DNA from: an uncultured Bacteroidales bacterium
Lineage (GTDB): Bacteria; Bacteroidota; Bacteroidia; Bacteroidales; FEN-979
Length of the DNA stretch: 64,000 nt
Assembly: GCA_903916595.1 (NCBI GenBank)
Contig: CAIWXI010000030.1
Span: 1 to 64,000, forward strand
Reading direction: 5' to 3'
Below the pieces are notes generated by a model. The model made no database searches. It saw only the letters and a list, made by a program, of their open reading frames with translations, and had not been told where the DNA came from. The position numbers and the translations under genes were made by a program. Below, piece by piece: positions 43,436 through 52,357 of the stretch (position 1 is the stretch's first letter; every line of letters starts with the position of its first letter).

Positions 43436-46117
43436 ATGAAAAAGTTAAAACAAAGCTTATTATTTTCATGGTTGTTTCTTTTACTTTTATCTGGCGGCCT
43501 GCTGATGCAGACCGGTTGTAAGAAACACACAAGCAACGGGAACTCCAATCCCACTAAATTTACCGAACTTCAGGTAGACCCGAATTTCAAATTCAGTTCG
43601 TATACCGATGTAAACGTTACCGTGAATGTTGAGCAAACCACTGCATTCACTATGTTCGTTATACAGCTTTTCAACGGCGACCCTGCAAGCGGGGGAAAAC
43701 TTATTGGCACAGGAGCTACTGACGCCAATTTTCAGTATAAAACCAAAATCCGCATGCCTTCCAGCGTGAAACAGATTTACATCGGGAAGATAAGCCCCGA
43801 CGGCATTAATAAATACATTGTAGCAAATATCTCAGGTACTTCTGTTATGTACACGTTTACGAACGGAACAAAATCGGCAGAGAGTGAAAATACTGTTCCC
43901 GATTGCAGCTCTGGCTGTACCCAGACCCTGGCCAGCGGGACTATAAACAACCTCATTATAGGAGCTGGTGCAATTGTATGCGTTCCCTCGGGAAGAACTG
44001 TTACCCTTAACACACCTACCCTTAATGCAGGAGGCACTATCCGTATCTGCGGTACGGTTCATTGGAAAAATATCAACGGCAGCGGAGGCACTATCCTGCT
44101 GACTTCAACAGGTGACATGAACGGGACTTATTCTCTCACGGGAAGAACTCTGAACAATTATTCTCTTTCCTACAATCTTCCCAACAATAATTTTGACGGC
44201 ACATTAAACAATTTCGGCACTCTTGATGTTTCAGGAGAAGGCACTTTCCAGATCAATTCGTCTGCAGCTGTTCATAATTTTGGAACGATGAACATTCCCT
44301 CTAAAATTACTATCAATGGCACTCTGACCAACGACGGACCTATGACCATAGGAGACGAAGTAATAGTTAATGGTTCAGGAGTTGTTACAAATTCTTGTAC
44401 TATCACTCTTACCAATGACCATGATTTCAAACAGAACGGAACCCTTACCAATTCGGGATATATCTCTGTTTGCAATTCACAATTCAGCGCTCAGGGTGGT
44501 TCCACGACAACACTTGTTGAAGGCAGCCTTATCAAGTGCAAAATTTTTGACCTTGAAGGAACAATAACAGGACCAGCCGGCCCAAGGGCACAGATCAAGG
44601 CCCTCAGTAATGAAAGCAAAAGCAAAGTCACCTCAGCCTGCACGGTAAGCGGTTATGTAGATATTTGTGCTCCAAAAGGCATTGATCCGAATAACGGACA
44701 TTACGAAAGTCATGTTTCTTTCTGCTCCTATACTCTGCCGATCCCGGGCTGCAGCTCGCAGGTTGCCCCGGTAATCACCAGTGCACTTACAGCAAATGCA
44801 TTTACCGGGTCACAGTTCACTTATAATATAACTGCATCCGGAACAGCCCCTATTACCTATAATGCTACCGGGCTTCCCCCGGGATTATTTTTCAGCGGAT
44901 CAACAATAAGCGGAAACCCAGGCGTTGTTGGAATTTACAATGTAACTCTTACCGCAACGAATGCGCTGGGCTTTGATACACAGATACTTGTTATCACTGT
45001 TGCAGTGCCACCTTCATCACCGGTTATTACCAGTGCTCTTACTGCATCGGGTACGGTAAACCAGGCGTTCAGCTACCAGATTACTGCTACCGGAACTTCG
45101 CCTATCACATACAATGCCACCAGCCTTCCAGGTGGCCTGAGTTTCAGCGGAAGCACTATTTCCGGCTTACCTGCAACCGCGGGCACATTCAATGTAAATC
45201 TTACAGCTACAAATGCAGTTGGATCAGACGCTAAGGTAATGGTAATTACTATCGCCAGCCCTCCTCCTCTGGATACCGACGGTGACGGTGTTGCCGACAA
45301 CCTCGATGCATACCCATTGGATCCCACCAGAGCTTTCAATTCTTACTATCCTAATGAATCGGATTACGGAACAGTGGCTTTCGAAGACCTCTGGCCGGCA
45401 TACGGAGATTACGATATGAACGACCTGGTAATGAATTTCAACTACAAAATCGTTACTAATGCCCAGAATGAGTCAGTAGATATTATTGTTCGGTATAAGA
45501 TCAAAGCTGCAGGCGCTCAGATGAACAATGGTTTTGGAATTATCCTTAATACTGCTCCCTCAAACATTGCAAGTGTGACCGGATGTATAAAAGTAGGCTC
45601 AGCCGTAACGATTGACCCCAAGGGCTATGAAGCAGGTCATACCAACGAAACAGTGATCATCCCTGTAGATGCAATAAACACATTGCTTGGAGCCAATATT
45701 GTGAACACTGTTCATGGAGGCAACACGATTGAGACTGTTGAACAAACAATAACTATTCACTTCTCGGTTCCCCAGGCCAGCATAGGTGCTGCACCTTTCA
45801 ATCCGTTTATTTTTGTTAACCAGGAAAGGGGCAAGGAAATTCACTTAAAGGATCAGCCTCCTTCAGAACTTGTAAATCCGGTTTATTTCGACACCTGGTA
45901 CGATGCAAGTAATGTAGCTCAGGGAAAATACTACCGTTCGGTATCAGGTCTCTGCTGGGCTATCGAAATACCTATCGACTGGTCGTATCCCCAGGAAATG
46001 GTCGACATCCTCCAGACTTACCTGCATTTTGCAGACTGGGCACAGTCAAACGGAACAACTTACCAGGACTGGTATGTGCTGCAGCCGGGATACCAGAACG
46101 CAAGTAATTTATATTAA
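43436..46117 (+). CDS. LruC-domain lipoprotein with putative Ig-like domains
   Basis: An 893-residue surface lipoprotein (leader MKKLKQSLLFSWLFLLLLSG, lipobox LLMQTGCKK). The middle is a beta-solenoid-like stretch (TLNNFGTLDVSGEGTFQINS, GTLTNDGPMTIGDEVIVNG). Two He_PIG-type Ig-like repeats follow (TYNATGLPPGLFFSGSTISG; TYNATSLPGGLSFSGSTISG). A calcium-type DTDGDGVADNLDAYPLDP comes next, then the C-terminal LruC domain (VAFEDLWPAYGDYDMNDLVM and the following conserved block, ending PVYFDTWYDASN). LruC proteins are Bacteroidota-type surface proteins; the ligand is unknown. It ends near a strong hairpin shared with the convergent MFS gene. Confidence 0.88.
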   Translation: MKKLKQSLLFSWLFLLLLSGGLLMQTGCKKHTSNGNSNPTKFTELQVDPNFKFSSYTDVNVTVNVEQTTAFTMFVIQLFNGDPASGGKLIGTGATDANFQYKTKIRMPSSVKQIYIGKISPDGINKYIVANISGTSVMYTFTNGTKSAESENTVPDCSSGCTQTLASGTINNLIIGAGAIVCVPSGRTVTLNTPTLNAGGTIRICGTVHWKNINGSGGTILLTSTGDMNGTYSLTGRTLNNYSLSYNLPNNNFDGTLNNFGTLDVSGEGTFQINSSAAVHNFGTMNIPSKITINGTLTNDGPMTIGDEVIVNGSGVVTNSCTITLTNDHDFKQNGTLTNSGYISVCNSQFSAQGGSTTTLVEGSLIKCKIFDLEGTITGPAGPRAQIKALSNESKSKVTSACTVSGYVDICAPKGIDPNNGHYESHVSFCSYTLPIPGCSSQVAPVITSALTANAFTGSQFTYNITASGTAPITYNATGLPPGLFFSGSTISGNPGVVGIYNVTLTATNALGFDTQILVITVAVPPSSPVITSALTASGTVNQAFSYQITATGTSPITYNATSLPGGLSFSGSTISGLPATAGTFNVNLTATNAVGSDAKVMVITIASPPPLDTDGDGVADNLDAYPLDPTRAFNSYYPNESDYGTVAFEDLWPAYGDYDMNDLVMNFNYKIVTNAQNESVDIIVRYKIKAAGAQMNNGFGIILNTAPSNIASVTGCIKVGSAVTIDPKGYEAGHTNETVIIPVDAINTLLGANIVNTVHGGNTIETVEQTITIHFSVPQASIGAAPFNPFIFVNQERGKEIHLKDQPPSELVNPVYFDTWYDASNVAQGKYYRSVSGLCWAIEIPIDWSYPQEMVDILQTYLHFADWAQSNGTTYQDWYVLQPGYQNASNLY

Positions 46118-46143
46118 GAAGCTTTGTTTGTGGTTAGTTTGTT

Positions 46144-46182
46144 ACGGCCGCCCCTGGTTCCCGGGGCGGCCGTATTTTTTTC
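46144..46182. terminator. Bidirectional terminator between LruC and MFS genes
   Basis: GC-rich stem ACGGCCGCCCC / GGGGCGGCCGT with a short loop, followed by T7. It lies between convergent genes and serves the plus strand best. Confidence 0.92.
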
Positions 46183-47357
46183 TAAGCGAGCTTCCTTGAA
46201 ATGACGAGAAAATAGATCCCCGCCAGAAAAACCCCTGCTCCCGAAATTATAAACATCGCCTTCATCCCCAGGGTAAACCATAAAACACCGGCAATGCTGC
46301 TGGCGAACAATGAAAAAACACTGGCAAAACTGGTATAAAATCCAAGCGCCGTAGCTGTATCCTGCCGGGCGGCCAGATTGCTGATCAGCGCCTTGGAAAT
46401 ACCTTCGGTGCTGGCCGCGTAAATCCCGTAAAAAAAGAAAAGAACTACAAATCCGGAAATGGCCGAGGCAAAGCCAAAACTCAGGTAAACACCCGCGAAC
46501 AGGAGAAGTCCGAAAACAAGCATGGTCTTTAACCCAATCTTATCGGCCAGAATACCCAAAGGATACGAGGCAAGAGCATACACCAGGTTGTAAAAAATAT
46601 ACATGGATATCATTCCTGTGTCGGAAACATGGTTTTCTTTTATTGCAAGCAGAAGAAAGGCATCGGAACTGTTGAACAGGGTGAACATCAGTAATCCGGG
46701 AACAAGATAGCGGAAAGAAACCGGCGAGCGCTTCCAGTATTTCAGATACGACAGAAACCCCGGCCTGACCATATCCGGCGAAGCCAAAAGTTTCTTCTCT
46801 TTCAGAAAAAACGTCAACCCAACCGCTATCAGCCCGGGAAAAAAGGCAACGTAAAACAGCATCTTGTATTCACCCGGATAAAACCACAGAAAAACCAGCG
46901 CCATCATCGGTCCTATTGCAGCGCCGAGGGTATCCATACCGCGGTGAAATCCAAATACCCTGCCCTTATGTTCTGGTGTGGTCTCATCACTCAGTATAGC
47001 ATCCCTTGCACTGGTGCGGATCCCCTTGCCCAGCCTGTCGGTGGTCCGTGCAAGGAATATCCACCAGGGCCAGGTTAGAACAGCCAACATAGGTTTTGAA
47101 AGAGCGCTGAGCATATACCCTGTCCTTACAAAAGGAACCCTCTTACCGAGAGCATCGGAACTCTGCCCGAAATAACCCTTGCTCAGGCCGGCAACGGCTT
47201 CGGCAATGCCCTCCAGAACACCGATCAGCATGATAGAAAACCCAATGGATCTAAGGTATACCGGCATTACCGGATACAACATCTCCGAAGCTATATCGGT
47301 AAACATGCTCACGAAAGAGACCAGTAAAATGGTCCGTGTTATGATGCGGGTTTTCAT
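46182..47357 (-). CDS. MFS transporter
   Basis: A 391-residue major facilitator with about 12 predicted membrane helices. Features are the loop GYFGQSSDALGKRVPF, RTTDRLGKGIRTSARDAILS and PLGILADKIGLKTMLVFGLL. The family with RxxDRxGKGxRxxxRDA is common in bacteria and its substrates are mostly unknown. The start overlaps the upstream M1 aminopeptidase gene by 4 bases, so the two are probably cotranscribed. Confidence 0.9.
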   Translation of the reverse strand: MKTRIITRTILLVSFVSMFTDIASEMLYPVMPVYLRSIGFSIMLIGVLEGIAEAVAGLSKGYFGQSSDALGKRVPFVRTGYMLSALSKPMLAVLTWPWWIFLARTTDRLGKGIRTSARDAILSDETTPEHKGRVFGFHRGMDTLGAAIGPMMALVFLWFYPGEYKMLFYVAFFPGLIAVGLTFFLKEKKLLASPDMVRPGFLSYLKYWKRSPVSFRYLVPGLLMFTLFNSSDAFLLLAIKENHVSDTGMISMYIFYNLVYALASYPLGILADKIGLKTMLVFGLLLFAGVYLSFGFASAISGFVVLFFFYGIYAASTEGISKALISNLAARQDTATALGFYTSFASVFSLFASSIAGVLWFTLGMKAMFIISGAGVFLAGIYFLVISRKLA

Positions 47358-49747
47358 TTCTGCTCAATCTTGAAATAGCTGAGATATGCTTTGGCCGCAT
47401 TGGCCAGCTTGAAATTCCAGTGCTTTGCCGCAGCCATCGCGTTCGCTGTAGTCACCGGATCATTGTAATTAAGTTTCTGCATTACCGAGAAAGCATTCAT
47501 CCTTGTTTCGAACTCATAGCCTGGGCCACTGTAAGGAATAAGCTCCTTCAGGTATTCGTATTTACCACCCCGTATAGCTATCTCAAGCCAGGCCATCCTG
47601 ATGTTCCTTCCTCTCCATCCTTCCATTTCCTTTGTCATTTCAAGGTAATGCCCGGTTTCTGATGGGAATGAATTACAAAGGCGCTCCAGGGCAAACTGAA
47701 CGTTGGTATACGACGAATCGGTGAGGCAATTCTCAACATCCGGTTTTAGCACAGACGGAATCGTGTCGAGCATTACCAGGACTGTCTTCCTTACAAACGC
47801 ACTGTTGTCATGCAAGGCCTGCCGGAAAAGAGTTACAGCCTCCTCCGATCGGTCTTTTGCCATCTGTTCAATCACCGCCGAACGGATCAGATGAAACTGG
47901 TTTTTCTTATAGGCTTCGATGAGAACCTCTTTTTTACTGGCTAACGGAAGACTATGCATGGCTTGTAAAGCATCATACCTGTCTATCATTAACGGGGCTT
48001 TCATGAGCTGTGACGATAGTTCCTGGAACGACCTGTCGAAGCTGAGTTTTTTAAGTATCCTACGGCCGGGATCAAACAATACAAAATCGACTGCCACCCC
48101 GGCAGAATTGTATACCTTAAGCTTTTGCTCCTTCTTTTCTATCCATGCTGTAAGGCTGTCGCAGGAACCGTTCTTATAGTAAACCCTGATCCCAACCGGC
48201 ATCCTGAACAAGGGCTTCAGATCATTCACTTCCTGTATCTGTTCCACGCTGAACTCAGTAAACATCCGGCCCAGGGAGTCCGATACGGGTGCATAGCTTA
48301 CTTTGTAAGCCGGTTCCCCACCCCTCAGTATCCATTCATCGAAAAACCAGGCGTACGACTTGCCCGTTACATCATATACACACCGCATAAAATCACAGGT
48401 CTGGGAATAACCATACATGTACTTTTGAGCATATCGCTGCACAGCATCATGGAATTCCTTTTCCCCCATTGCATCCCTTAACATATCGAGTACCAGTGAA
48501 CCTTTCTGGTAAATCCGCTGAACTCCCCCCTGGGATCCGCCAACCGGGTAATCGTTTTTCTTTGAAGCCTCAAAAGCCAGGTTCATCTCATCATTCCTGA
48601 TGTTCTCGTAATACTCTTCACCGTAAACCGAACGTTCAAACATCTTGGCATAATAGGTACCGAAGCTCTCGGTAAGCCAAACGTCTTTATTTACAAGATG
48701 AGCAATGCCATCGCCAAACCACTGGTGGGCGAGTTCATGTGCATTTACATTCACATAATTCCTTTGCCACCATGCCCGCGGGTCGATCAGCATATAATCA
48801 CCAAACACGGTTGCCGTGGTTGTCTCCATGCCCCCGTACATATAATCTGCAACCGGGGCCTCGCGGTATTGAGCATAGGGATAATTCACCCCGAACTCTT
48901 TTTCGAAAAAGTCAAACATCCTCTCGGTATACTTGTATGTATAAGGTACACGGTCGGCCATCCCACTCCAGTACCAGTATTCAAGAGGCACTCCCCTCTT
49001 TGTAACAGAAGTATTATATTCATAATCGCCTATGACCAGCGAAGTTGAGAAATACGGATGGTCCTTGCGCATAGCATAATGCCAGGTTTTTGTGCCGTCT
49101 GGATTTGAAATCACACCCAGTCGCTCTCCATTTGAAAATATCTTGTACCGGCCGTCGAACGTGAAAAACATATCAGTCGTTACCCTGGCATCCATATACG
49201 GTAGCCAGTTTTGCGAGCGGTGCGCCCATATTGTCTTCCTCCTGCCTTCCTCTTCAGGTTTCCATCCGATGAAATAAATCGGGCCGGCCATAGGTCTTGC
49301 TTCATAGGCTATGCTGATGACATATCTGTTTCCTTTGGTGAGAAAGGCAGATCCCTGCACTGGCTTTATTACCAGGTTAGGGCCGGCGAGCTTCCAGGTG
49401 AACGGAATCAGCCGGGCGGATTTCTTGCCTCCGCTTCCGGCCATAGAACCGGTGGCTCCTTCATCCGCCGTCATTAAGATTACTTTACTGATAACGAAAT
49501 CGGGAGTGTATACTACAATTGAATCGGTATGATAACGGTTCGCTGTCAAGGTAAGTTCAGCATTCCCTATGACCAGGTTTTCGGAAGGGTTAAAGCGCAC
49601 ATGGGCCCCGACATGCTGCAATGAGACTAAAAGATCGGGGGGAATGGATGCCGGATCCTGGTAGCAGGTCACCGTTTTTTCCTGTGAGAACAACTGCAAA
49701 GCCGGCAAAACCAAGGCCAGCAGACTAAAATATTTTCGTAAATTCAT
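47354..49747 (-). CDS. M1 family aminopeptidase
   Basis: A 797-residue exported aminopeptidase with a signal peptide (MNLRKYFSLLALVLPALQLF). The exopeptidase motif is YGGMETTTATVF, the zinc site HELAHQWFGD (His337) with the distant Glu in WLTESFGTYYA, and the C-terminal half has HEAT-like helices (KKEVLIEAYKKNQFHLIRSA, FVRKTVLVMLDTIPSVLK). It hydrolyses N-terminal residues from peptides outside the cytoplasm. Its ATG overlaps head-to-head with a possible start of the divergent histidine kinase gene. Confidence 0.93.
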   Translation of the reverse strand: MNLRKYFSLLALVLPALQLFSQEKTVTCYQDPASIPPDLLVSLQHVGAHVRFNPSENLVIGNAELTLTANRYHTDSIVVYTPDFVISKVILMTADEGATGSMAGSGGKKSARLIPFTWKLAGPNLVIKPVQGSAFLTKGNRYVISIAYEARPMAGPIYFIGWKPEEEGRRKTIWAHRSQNWLPYMDARVTTDMFFTFDGRYKIFSNGERLGVISNPDGTKTWHYAMRKDHPYFSTSLVIGDYEYNTSVTKRGVPLEYWYWSGMADRVPYTYKYTERMFDFFEKEFGVNYPYAQYREAPVADYMYGGMETTTATVFGDYMLIDPRAWWQRNYVNVNAHELAHQWFGDGIAHLVNKDVWLTESFGTYYAKMFERSVYGEEYYENIRNDEMNLAFEASKKNDYPVGGSQGGVQRIYQKGSLVLDMLRDAMGEKEFHDAVQRYAQKYMYGYSQTCDFMRCVYDVTGKSYAWFFDEWILRGGEPAYKVSYAPVSDSLGRMFTEFSVEQIQEVNDLKPLFRMPVGIRVYYKNGSCDSLTAWIEKKEQKLKVYNSAGVAVDFVLFDPGRRILKKLSFDRSFQELSSQLMKAPLMIDRYDALQAMHSLPLASKKEVLIEAYKKNQFHLIRSAVIEQMAKDRSEEAVTLFRQALHDNSAFVRKTVLVMLDTIPSVLKPDVENCLTDSSYTNVQFALERLCNSFPSETGHYLEMTKEMEGWRGRNIRMAWLEIAIRGGKYEYLKELIPYSGPGYEFETRMNAFSVMQKLNYNDPVTTANAMAAAKHWNFKLANAAKAYLSYFKIEQK

Positions 49748-49762
49748 GAGATACTATTTTTT

Positions 49763-49770
49763 TACCTTTG
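49763..49770 (+). promoter_or_regulatory. Candidate -7 box (TACCTTTG) for the two-component pair
   Basis: TACCTTTG lies inside the longest possible frame of the kinase gene, so transcription would start near 49777 and the real start is a later ATG, most likely 49794. Confidence 0.6.
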
Positions 49771-49793
49771 TGGCCCTCGTGTTTTTTTATACT

Positions 49794-50456
49794 ATGGCCG
49801 CCCCCAAAAATAACAAAAAGTCCAGGATGTCGCACATCCTTTCGGTGATTGATGGCCAGGAGCTTGAACGTCAGCGTCTTTCGCGTGAACTCCATGATGG
49901 TATCGGGCAGTCGTTGGTAGCTATCAAGATGAAACTTGAAAGCCTCAACTATATCCCGGAAGAAGATATCAAACCTCAGCTTGAGGTAATAAAAAAGCAG
50001 TTTGACCAGATTATTGATGAGATACGCAGAATCACAACCGACTTAATGCCGCCTGTTTTGGAGGAGTTCGGGCTTGTAATTGCTTTGTTTAACCTTTGTG
50101 AAGACACGGGAAGACACTCGTCGGTAAAGATCAGGTTTGAACATAATGTGAGGACTGATGACTGGAATAAAAAGATACAGACGTATCTTTACAGAATAGT
50201 TCAGGAAGCACTGAATAATATCATTAAACATTCCAATGCCGACCAGGCCTATATTAAACTGCAGTACGATCATGATTTTATTTATCTAAGCATTCAGGAT
50301 AACGGCAAAGGGTTCAGTCCGCATAATTCAGGCAGCCAGGGTGGACATGGCCTGCACAATATGCATGAACGGGTCAAATTGCTTGGTGGCGCTCTTGACC
50401 TGAAAACCGCGTCGGGTAAAGGGACATTGATACAAATTAAAGTTCCGAAATTTTAA
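49794..50456 (+). CDS. NarL-type sensor histidine kinase (no evident sensor domain)
   Basis: About 220 residues from the ATG at 49794 (MAAPKNNKKSRM). A HisKA_3 dimerisation segment has the phospho-acceptor in RLSRELHDGIGQSLVAIKMK (His34). A HATPase_c domain follows with LYRIVQEALNNIIKHSNADQ, LSIQDNGKGF and GHGLHNMHERVKLLGG. A longer start at 49746 would add a hydrophobic N-terminus, but a -7 box lies within it. In the shorter form the kinase is soluble and senses through an unknown input. It is followed two bases later by its response regulator. Confidence 0.88.
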   Translation: MAAPKNNKKSRMSHILSVIDGQELERQRLSRELHDGIGQSLVAIKMKLESLNYIPEEDIKPQLEVIKKQFDQIIDEIRRITTDLMPPVLEEFGLVIALFNLCEDTGRHSSVKIRFEHNVRTDDWNKKIQTYLYRIVQEALNNIIKHSNADQAYIKLQYDHDFIYLSIQDNGKGFSPHNSGSQGGHGLHNMHERVKLLGGALDLKTASGKGTLIQIKVPKF

Positions 50457-50458
50457 TT

Positions 50459-51118
50459 ATGGAGACGATCAGGATATTTCTTGTTGAAGACCATGACCTG
50501 GTTCGCGATGGTCTCAAAGCCCTGCTTGCCTCTATCCCCGATATTGCCATAATAGGCGAAGCGTCAACTGGTAAAAGTCTGTTTGAAAAGCTCAGGATAG
50601 TGCAACCCGATATCATAGTTCTTGATATTTCCCTGCCTGATGTTTCGGGTATTGAGATTACCAAACGCCTCCGTGGCGAATATCCCCAGATCAGGGTGCT
50701 GATACTCTCGATGTATACTCACGAAGATTTTGTTACAGGTGCCATCCGATCGGGCGCAAAAGGCTACCTCCCGAAAAACACTTCAAGGGATGAGCTGGTT
50801 AAAGCAATTTACTCGATCTACAGAGGAGAAGAGTTTTTCGGAGACACTATTTCCAAGATCCTGCTGAAGAGTTTTATCCGTAACGCAGTGGAACAGGAGG
50901 AACAATCTGAAAAACCCGCATACAATCTGTCTTCCAGGGAACTTGAGATCCTCAGGCTCTATGCCGAAGGTTTTAACAATAAGGAGATCGGGGCGAAACT
51001 GAATATTTCGATACGCACGGTCGAAACCCATAAAAACCATATCATGAAAAAACTGGGGATCAGATCTCCTGTAGAAATGGTAAAATTTGCCATCCGCAAT
51101 AAAATCATTAATCTTTAA
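50459..51118 (+). CDS. NarL/LuxR-type response regulator
   Basis: A 219-residue regulator. The receiver domain has IRIFLVEDHDLVRDGLKALL, the phospho-acceptor Asp56 in PDIIVLDISLPDVSG, and AKGYLPKNTSRDELV. The C-terminal LuxR helix-turn-helix includes LSSRELEILRLYAEGFNNKE and LNISIRTVETHKNHIMKKLG. Partner of the kinase just upstream. Next genes are panC and panD, so it could control or be expressed with pantothenate synthesis; the targets are unknown. Confidence 0.95.
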   Translation: METIRIFLVEDHDLVRDGLKALLASIPDIAIIGEASTGKSLFEKLRIVQPDIIVLDISLPDVSGIEITKRLRGEYPQIRVLILSMYTHEDFVTGAIRSGAKGYLPKNTSRDELVKAIYSIYRGEEFFGDTISKILLKSFIRNAVEQEEQSEKPAYNLSSRELEILRLYAEGFNNKEIGAKLNISIRTVETHKNHIMKKLGIRSPVEMVKFAIRNKIINL

Positions 51119-51127
51119 AGCCTGAAG

Positions 51128-51979
51128 ATGAAAGAAATCTCCACGATCAAAGAGGCAAGACTTTGGCTCAAACCCGCTCTGAAAAAAAATCTGAAGATCG
51201 GATTTGTCCCCACGATGGGAGCCCTTCATGAAGGCCATCTCCGGCTTATCCGGCAGTCAGAAGTTGAAAATGACCTCACGGTATGCAGCATATTTGTCAA
51301 TCCCATACAGTTCAACAACCCGGATGACCTGGCAAAATATCCCCGTAATGTATCCCAGGATGCCCGTTTACTCAGTGTCAACGGATGTGACATGCTGTTC
51401 TGCCCGGGTGAGGAACAGATGTATCCTAATGGCAGGACAGAAAATATTGAAATAGAATTCGGCATGCTCGATAAAGTGATGGAAGGCATGTATCGTCCTG
51501 GTCATTTCAAAGGGGTGGTGATCGTGGTAAAAAAGCTGTTTGATATTATCAGCCCTACCAATGCTTACTTCGGAAAAAAAGACTATCAGCAGCTAATGGT
51601 CATAACCCGGATGAAAGAAGCTTTGCAGCTTCCTGTAAACGTGATTGCATGCGAAACGGTGAGGGAAGATGACGGGCTGGCGATGAGTTCCAGGAATCTG
51701 CAGCTTACCATCGGAGAACGGCATATTGCGCGCAGAATCTTTGAAACGCTATGCAAAGTGAAGGAAAAAGGAACGAAAACTCCGGTGAGGGAACTCAGGG
51801 GGTGGGCTGTAAAAAAAATACAGGAAGATTCAAGGTTCAGGGTTGAGTATTTCGAGATCGCCGACAGAGAGACCCTGATGCCTATCGAGATTTGGGGACA
51901 GGCGAGCCAGGCTGTCGCACTTACAGCAGTATATCTTGGGGATGTGAGGCTGATCGACAATGTGGAACTTTTTTCGTAA
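51128..51979 (+). CDS. panC: Pantothenate synthetase
   Basis: A 283-residue PanC, which joins pantoate and beta-alanine using ATP. Motifs are GFVPTMGALHEGHLRLIRQS (HIGH-type nucleotide site), SIFVNPIQFN, MYRPGHFKGVVIVVKKLFDI and FGKKDYQQLMVITRM, then AMSSRNLQL. It lies ten bases after the response regulator and ten before panD, so the pathway genes probably share a transcript. Confidence 0.97.
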   Translation: MKEISTIKEARLWLKPALKKNLKIGFVPTMGALHEGHLRLIRQSEVENDLTVCSIFVNPIQFNNPDDLAKYPRNVSQDARLLSVNGCDMLFCPGEEQMYPNGRTENIEIEFGMLDKVMEGMYRPGHFKGVVIVVKKLFDIISPTNAYFGKKDYQQLMVITRMKEALQLPVNVIACETVREDDGLAMSSRNLQLTIGERHIARRIFETLCKVKEKGTKTPVRELRGWAVKKIQEDSRFRVEYFEIADRETLMPIEIWGQASQAVALTAVYLGDVRLIDNVELFS

Positions 51980-51984
51980 TTTTG
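51977..51984 (+). promoter_or_regulatory. Weak internal -7 box (TAATTTTG) before panD
   Basis: TAATTTTG overlaps the panC stop and lies five bases before the panD ATG at 51989. It would give an almost leaderless message, so it may be chance. Confidence 0.25.
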
Positions 51985-51988
51985 CAGC

Positions 51989-52354
51989 ATGATGCAGATT
52001 CAAGTACTTAAATCAAAGATTCATCGAGCCACGGTCACCGGTGCCAACATCAATTATGTTGGAAGCGTTACCATTGATGAGATTCTTATGAAGGAGGCAA
52101 ACCTGATAGAATTCGAAAAAGTTCAGGTACTTAATATTAATAATGGCGAGCGTATAGAAACATACGTGATAAAAGGAAAAAAAGGCAGTGGAGTTATTTG
52201 CCTGAACGGAGCTGCAGCCCGTAAATTCCTGAAAGACGACCTGGTCATTATCGTGTCTTACGCGACAATGGATTTTGATCAGGCGAAAAAATTCAAGCCA
52301 TCAATTGCTTTTCCTGATGAAAAAAATGCCCTTTCGGCACGAAAAAAGAACTAA
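51989..52354 (+). CDS. panD: Aspartate 1-decarboxylase
   Basis: A 121-residue PanD, which makes beta-alanine from aspartate and matures by self-cleavage at Gly-Ser. The site is visible in [13 protein letters not shown]; using the second Met as start gives Gly24-Ser25, the usual numbering. [20 protein letters not shown] and [11 protein letters not shown] are conserved. It directly follows panC. Confidence 0.97.
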   Translation: MMQIQVLKSKIHRATVTGANINYVGSVTIDEILMKEANLIEFEKVQVLNINNGERIETYVIKGKKGSGVICLNGAAARKFLKDDLVIIVSYATMDFDQAKKFKPSIAFPDEKNALSARKKN

Positions 52355-52357
52355 TTC

